Assembly: GCA_004335835.1 (NCBI GenBank) | Contig: RWJK01001260.1 | Location: forward strand, 1 to 23,172 | Reading direction: 5' to 3' | DNA from: Scenedesmus sp. ARA3 | Taxonomy: Eukaryota; Chlorophyta; Chlorophyceae; Sphaeropleales; Scenedesmaceae | Length of the DNA: 23,172 bases | Shown: positions 21,885-23,172 of the stretch, in pieces | How positions within the stretch are numbered: position 1 is the stretch's first letter | Layout of the letters: every line of letters starts with the position of its first letter | Program-made: the position numbers and the translations under genes | The notes under the pieces: generated by a model | The model's input: only the letters and a program-made list of their open reading frames with translations | Database searches by the model: none | Told to the model about the DNA's origin: nothing

Positions 21885-22817
21885 ATGAGTCCGCTCACAG
21901 TGCTGGTGCTGCTGATCAAGGCGGTATCGTTTGCCGTGCTTGTGAGTACATCGAGAAATAAACATTGAGCCGCGCTCGACCATTCAATACGCTTTTTGTT
22001 GATTAATGCAACCACCTACATCTTGCTGGACGGGGTTCAGCATCAGTGCTTGGCGTTCTTGGTCAGGCTGAAAACCTTACGCAACACGCTGGTGTGCTGT
22101 GCTGCAGGGCTGCATCGCCTACCTTGTTATCAACCCAGTCAACAGGTGGAAGTATAGGCACATTCCAGGTATGTTGCAGCGACCCTGGATCAGCTTCTTG
22201 TGTACATAGCAAAAGCCAGGAGTGACTGTGTGCTGTGCGTGTACCTCAGGACCCAGATGCATGCAGCAAACATACAGACAGAAAAGGCAATGGGTCTTCT
22301 GCTGGTGCTGCTGCTGCTGCCATCAGGCCCGCGTTACCGAGCCATCTTTGGCAACTTGCCTGAATTCAGGAAGTATGGCTCCCACGAGTTCATGGTGGCC
22401 TGTAGAGCCAAATACGGCCCTGTGTTCAAGGTAGGCGGGCAGCAGCAACACAGACCCAGGCAGGCCAGCCCTCACCTTCCAGCACCACGATGCAACATGC
22501 AGTCACATGGACTGTTCAGGAGGTTGCAGCACTGATGTACTGCATGTCAGCAAAGCAGGTTGTCACCTGATTCAACTGTGCAGGCACTTGCCCTTCTGCA
22601 CATATGTAGCACACCGTGGATGGCTGTAGGTAGTCCTGAAACTTAGACAAAGGTGTCCAGCGGCAGCAGCAGCAGCAGCAGCAGTCACCCTGTCGCCCGT
22701 TCTCAAAGCCTGTCGACCTCTGCAACAGTACATTGCCTGCTTCTGCTACCTTGTTGTGCTGCAGCTGTGGTTTGGCCACAGGGTGTGGGTGGTGGTCTGC
22801 GACCCAGACCTTGGAAA
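21885..22817 (+). CDS. Cytochrome P450, N-terminal exons only (3' partial)
   Basis: Four exons are recognised: 21885-21941, 22108-22168, 22327-22430, 22765-22817, with matching phases, about 91 residues. The start is fixed by an in-frame TAA immediately upstream (TAAATG). Residues 4-27 form a hydrophobic anchor, as in ER- or plastid-membrane P450s. The segment HIPGPRYRAIFGNLPEF (37-53) is the proline-rich hinge and GN motif of microsomal P450s. KYGPVFK, then LWFGHRVWVVVCDP, match the first helix and beta-sheet 1. The haem-binding Cys loop, ExxR and I-helix lie beyond the window, so family, substrate and intactness cannot be judged. Exon 4 ends in phase 2 (AA|GTGAGC); the next exon is not securely identified before the window ends. 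Confidence 0.8.
22664..22684. repeat. (CAG)7 run in intron 3 of the P450 gene
   Basis: Seven pure CAG triplets lie in the 22431-22764 intron, on the same strand as the gene. Confidence 0.88.
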
Positions 22818-23114
22818 GTGAGCTTGCGCTGCTGCCCATCACCTTGGCGTGCGCTGCAGCCACAGCACATGCACAGCGCGGCTTAGCAACACGGCGCAGC
22901 AGTTCTACATACCAAGCCTGTGTCTTACTGTTATCTGGCTGTTTCTGGCCGCGACTTCTGCATTACTGGTGGTCAGAATGGCAGCTGTGCACTCGCTTGC
23001 TGTGTGCGGTGTGAATGAGGCAGTCTGCAGCAGGTGGTACCAGCTAGTTCGGGGCTTCAGCATTCCGTGTCAGCTCTCGCCTGCTGTACCAGTGCCCCTC
23101 AGCCGCCCTTCCAC

Positions 23115-23115
<1 letters not shown>

Positions 23116-23172
<57 letters not shown>
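23116..23172. repeat. (CTG)19 run reaching the end of the window
   Basis: Nineteen uninterrupted CTG triplets continue to the last base, so the true length is unknown. It is the longest pure triplet run in the window and lies in the P450 gene, probably in intron 4. Confidence 0.95.

Noticed and set aside
1..23172. tRNA, rRNA, transposon or telomere repeats
   Set aside because: No cloverleaf-like gene, rRNA block, transposase-like frame, long terminal repeat or telomeric TTTTAGGG array was seen by eye on either strand. Small RNAs cannot be excluded without a search tool.

Overview
The window looks like nuclear DNA of a green alga, most likely class Chlorophyceae. Every gene is broken by GT-AG introns (donors often GTGAGN, GTGCGG or GTGGGG; acceptors mostly TGCAG|G). 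The chlorophyte poly(A) signal TGTAA lies downstream of the genes whose ends are visible. The mitochondrial ATP synthase alpha subunit is encoded here, in the nucleus, with a presequence and a chlorophycean-type N-terminal extension; this gene is nuclear in Chlorophyceae but mitochondrial in most other green plants. CAG/CTG triplet runs fill exons (poly-Gln, poly-Ala) and introns, as in Scenedesmus/Tetradesmus- or Chlamydomonas-like genomes. The species cannot be named from the sequence.

Layout. (1) 1-4082, plus strand: 3' part of a large signalling gene with two complete receiver (REC) domains followed by a class III nucleotide cyclase domain that has lost its key catalytic residues and is split by a Gln/Ala-rich insert. 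(2) 4083-6786: convergent intergenic/3'UTR DNA with a small tandem hairpin repeat. (3) 10324-6787, minus strand: an eight-exon gene for a 454-residue TPR protein with a C-terminal PH-like domain, resembling plant HLB1. (4) 10325-10846: a 522-bp divergent promoter region. (5) 10847-16247, plus strand: a ten-exon gene for a 970-residue CWF19-like (CwfJ) spliceosome/lariat-turnover protein with a large Arg/Asp/Glu-rich insert and poly-Gln/Ala tracts. (6) 17260-20808, plus strand: a five-exon gene for ATP synthase alpha, 566 residues. (7) 21885 to the window end: the first four exons of a cytochrome P450 gene. The window ends in at least 19 uninterrupted CTG repeats.

All exon junctions were placed by eye using splice consensus, reading-frame phase and family similarity. 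Phases close exactly for the TPR, CWF19 and ATP1 genes (1365, 2913 and 1701 coding bases). The genes look like unrelated housekeeping and signalling genes rather than a functional cluster. The most unusual object is the REC-REC-pseudocyclase protein, whose missing N-terminus might carry a histidine kinase or a rhodopsin plus kinase as in the algal histidine-kinase rhodopsins.
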